A DNA stretch of 64,000 bases from the NCBI GenBank assembly GCA_947685225.1, contig CANTUV010000014.1:9858001-9922000 (forward strand). Reading direction: 5' to 3'. Both the position numbers and the translations under genes were made by a program. The notes under the pieces were generated by a model. The model searched no databases, was not told where the DNA came from, and saw nothing but the letters and a program-made list of their open reading frames with translations. The DNA comes from Garcia nutans (Eukaryota > Streptophyta > Magnoliopsida > Malpighiales > Euphorbiaceae). Each line of letters begins with the position of its first letter. Positions within the stretch are counted from its first letter, which is position 1. Shown here one piece after another: positions 62,533-64,000 of the stretch.

Positions 62533-63829
62533 CAGGCCCGGCTTTGAGGGGGAGCACCCTGAGCGGTTGCTCAGGGCCCCCTCAAATCCATAGGGCCTCT
62601 CATGCAGCCTTAGACATGTATGTGGATATATAACAGAAGCTCCTTTTAAAAAACTGGCAATTTTGCAGGTACCCTTTTTCTGATATAGAAAGAAAAGGGT
62701 ACTGCTAAGCCTAACTTAAAGTAAATTATCATGAATAACATTGTTTTCCGTAATTCAAACAAAATAGAAAACAGAAAATTTGAAGAAATAAAAACCCATT
62801 TCAAGAATCAAAAAGGGGGAAAAGACCCAGAATTGTAAAACAGATAGAGTTAATTGTTAGAGACAAGCATGGGTCTCAAAAGATGTAAAACAGCCCAAAT
62901 TCCAAAGACTTAGTCTTTCTTTTTTTTCTCTCAACAACAAAGAAAATATTTTTCTGTTTCCTATTAAAAAGAAAAGAAAAAAAAAGTAAAGAACTGAAGA
63001 GAGAAAAACACTAATGATTTTTATCTCTAATCGTGAAAAAAAATTAAAAATTTATTAGTTTTGCTTAAGAAAGCAACAGAACAAAACAGAGAGCACGTTC
63101 ACTGCTCTTCTGTATATTTACATTCTTTGAAGAAAAAAAAATCAAGAACAAGCAAATTGGTTGACACATTTGAAGAAAAAGTCAAGAAACACACACAGCG
63201 AAGCACAGCAAGCAAAATGCTTTTTAGAGAGAAACAAAACAATGGGTATTACCTGAAAGAAAGGAAGAACGAAGATGTTCTTTGAATAATAGAAAGTAAT
63301 CAGAAAGAAAGAGTTGAGTTATAAAATTTACTATTAATTAGTATAGTAATAAACATAATTTTTTTTTATGTATTGTATGGATTTTTATATATATACTCTT
63401 TTATCTGGCTTTTGCTTTTAAAGCAAACTAAATCGAATTAAACAAAATCTTGATGAGAGCTTGATGTTCTATGAGAGCCGGGAGCTGTGATTGATAGGCT
63501 TTCAAGAAGCCAAAATAGGGAAGCAAAGCCCTCGAAGATTTACATGAAAAGTTAAGGATAGATTGATTAGGAGATTTGTTATTTTTAGTATTTAATTTAT
63601 ATAAATACTTTTAAAAATTTATATAAAAATTATTATATAAAAATTATTATATTTTACTATTTAATTTATATAAAAATTATTATTTTACATTGTTATTTTT
63701 AGGCCCTTAAGTCCTAAATATTTATTTTTGGACGGTCCCTCAAATTTAAAATTTTTGCTTCTACAGTATTTTTTAGGGCCCATATTTTAATTTCTGCTCG
63801 GGGCCCTTAAAATATCCAAGACGGCCCTG
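62533..63829. mobile_element. non-autonomous hAT element (family of 20805-21186)
   Basis: The ends CAGGCCCGGCTTTGAG and, as reverse complement on the right, CAGGGCCGTCTTGGAT are flanked by perfect 8-bp target duplications GCTCTAGA (62525-62532 and 63830-63837). It is 1297 bp long. A 74-codon frame at 63061-63285 is Lys-rich and unrecognised; no transposase was found. Confidence 0.9.
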
Positions 63830-63837
63830 GCTCTAGA

Positions 63838-64000
63838 CATGAGAAATCAGTCCCCCTTCAACCCCTAATCTAAACCTCTTATGGGTAGATATATTATGTG
63901 TACCCTTATCAAGTTTGGCCAAGGCTCTGACCGAGCCTCACTAAGGATCGATTGGTAAGAGACCATCTTAAGGATCCATCCTATTGAGGTTTGGACATCA
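63838..64000. other. flanking sequence to window end
   Basis: Moderately GC-rich, unidentified; possibly part of an LTR or other repeat extending beyond the window. Confidence 0.35.

Noticed and set aside
1..64000. CRISPR arrays, tRNA and rRNA genes
   Set aside because: No regularly spaced direct repeats with unique spacers, and no cloverleaf-like gene with intact A and B boxes was seen by eye. The only tRNA-like signal is the degenerate SINE at 9977. A tRNAscan run would settle this.

Overview
The window is nuclear DNA of a flowering plant, most likely a eudicot. It is very AT-rich, genes are split by GT-AG introns, and most of the sequence is nested transposable elements (TEs) with typical plant signatures: hAT elements with 8-bp target-site duplications (TSDs), PIF/Harbinger and Stowaway MITEs, an Au-type SINE, chromovirus-like and Tat-like Ty3/gypsy elements, and a Sirevirus-like Ty1/copia element. 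I see no bacterial, organellar or CRISPR features. The species cannot be named from the sequence.

Layout. 1-7.7 kb: AT-rich intergenic DNA with one hAT-like element (4906-6795) carrying a solo LTR. 7.7-19.2 kb: the only two intact host genes, convergent. The plus-strand gene is TAD2, the catalytic tRNA adenosine deaminase subunit (seven coding exons, 9442-13812, 192 aa). The minus-strand gene is the Elongator subunit ELP5 (nine coding exons, 19171 down to 15969, 375 aa). Both exon sets join in frame from start to stop. TAD2 introns hold an hAT MITE, a SINE, a Stowaway MITE and a three-fold tandem repeat that includes the first 31 nt of exon 6. 19.2-23.7 kb: intergenic, with two small elements and a TA-rich block. 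23.7-25.9 kb: an inverted, decayed partial copy of TAD2, interrupted by an hAT element that carries a minisatellite, itself split by a Harbinger MITE.

26.1-40.2 kb: probably one old hAT element. It has matching termini, a 6/8 TSD and a decayed BED-finger transposase on the minus strand, and it is expanded by a gypsy-like LTR element and two solo LTRs. 40.2-44.6 kb: an internally deleted LTR element with a Met-tRNA-type primer site, carrying an hAT MITE. 44.6-54.4 kb: a Tat/Ogre-like gypsy element with gag but no visible pol and both LTRs truncated. 54.4-59.8 kb: the 3' half of a Sirevirus-like copia element (broken pol, downstream ORF region, 3' LTR). 59.8-62.4 kb: a third, inverted copy of the 40-44 kb LTR. 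62.5-63.8 kb: an hAT element.

Functionally, the two host genes both modify the wobble base (position 34) of tRNA anticodons: TAD2 makes inosine, and Elongator starts cm5/mcm5 modification of uridine. I found no convincing undescribed multi-gene system. The main points of interest are that gene pair, the partial exon triplication inside TAD2, and the TAD2 pseudogene that preserves the empty site of the SINE. All homology statements come from recognising family motifs by eye; no database search was run.
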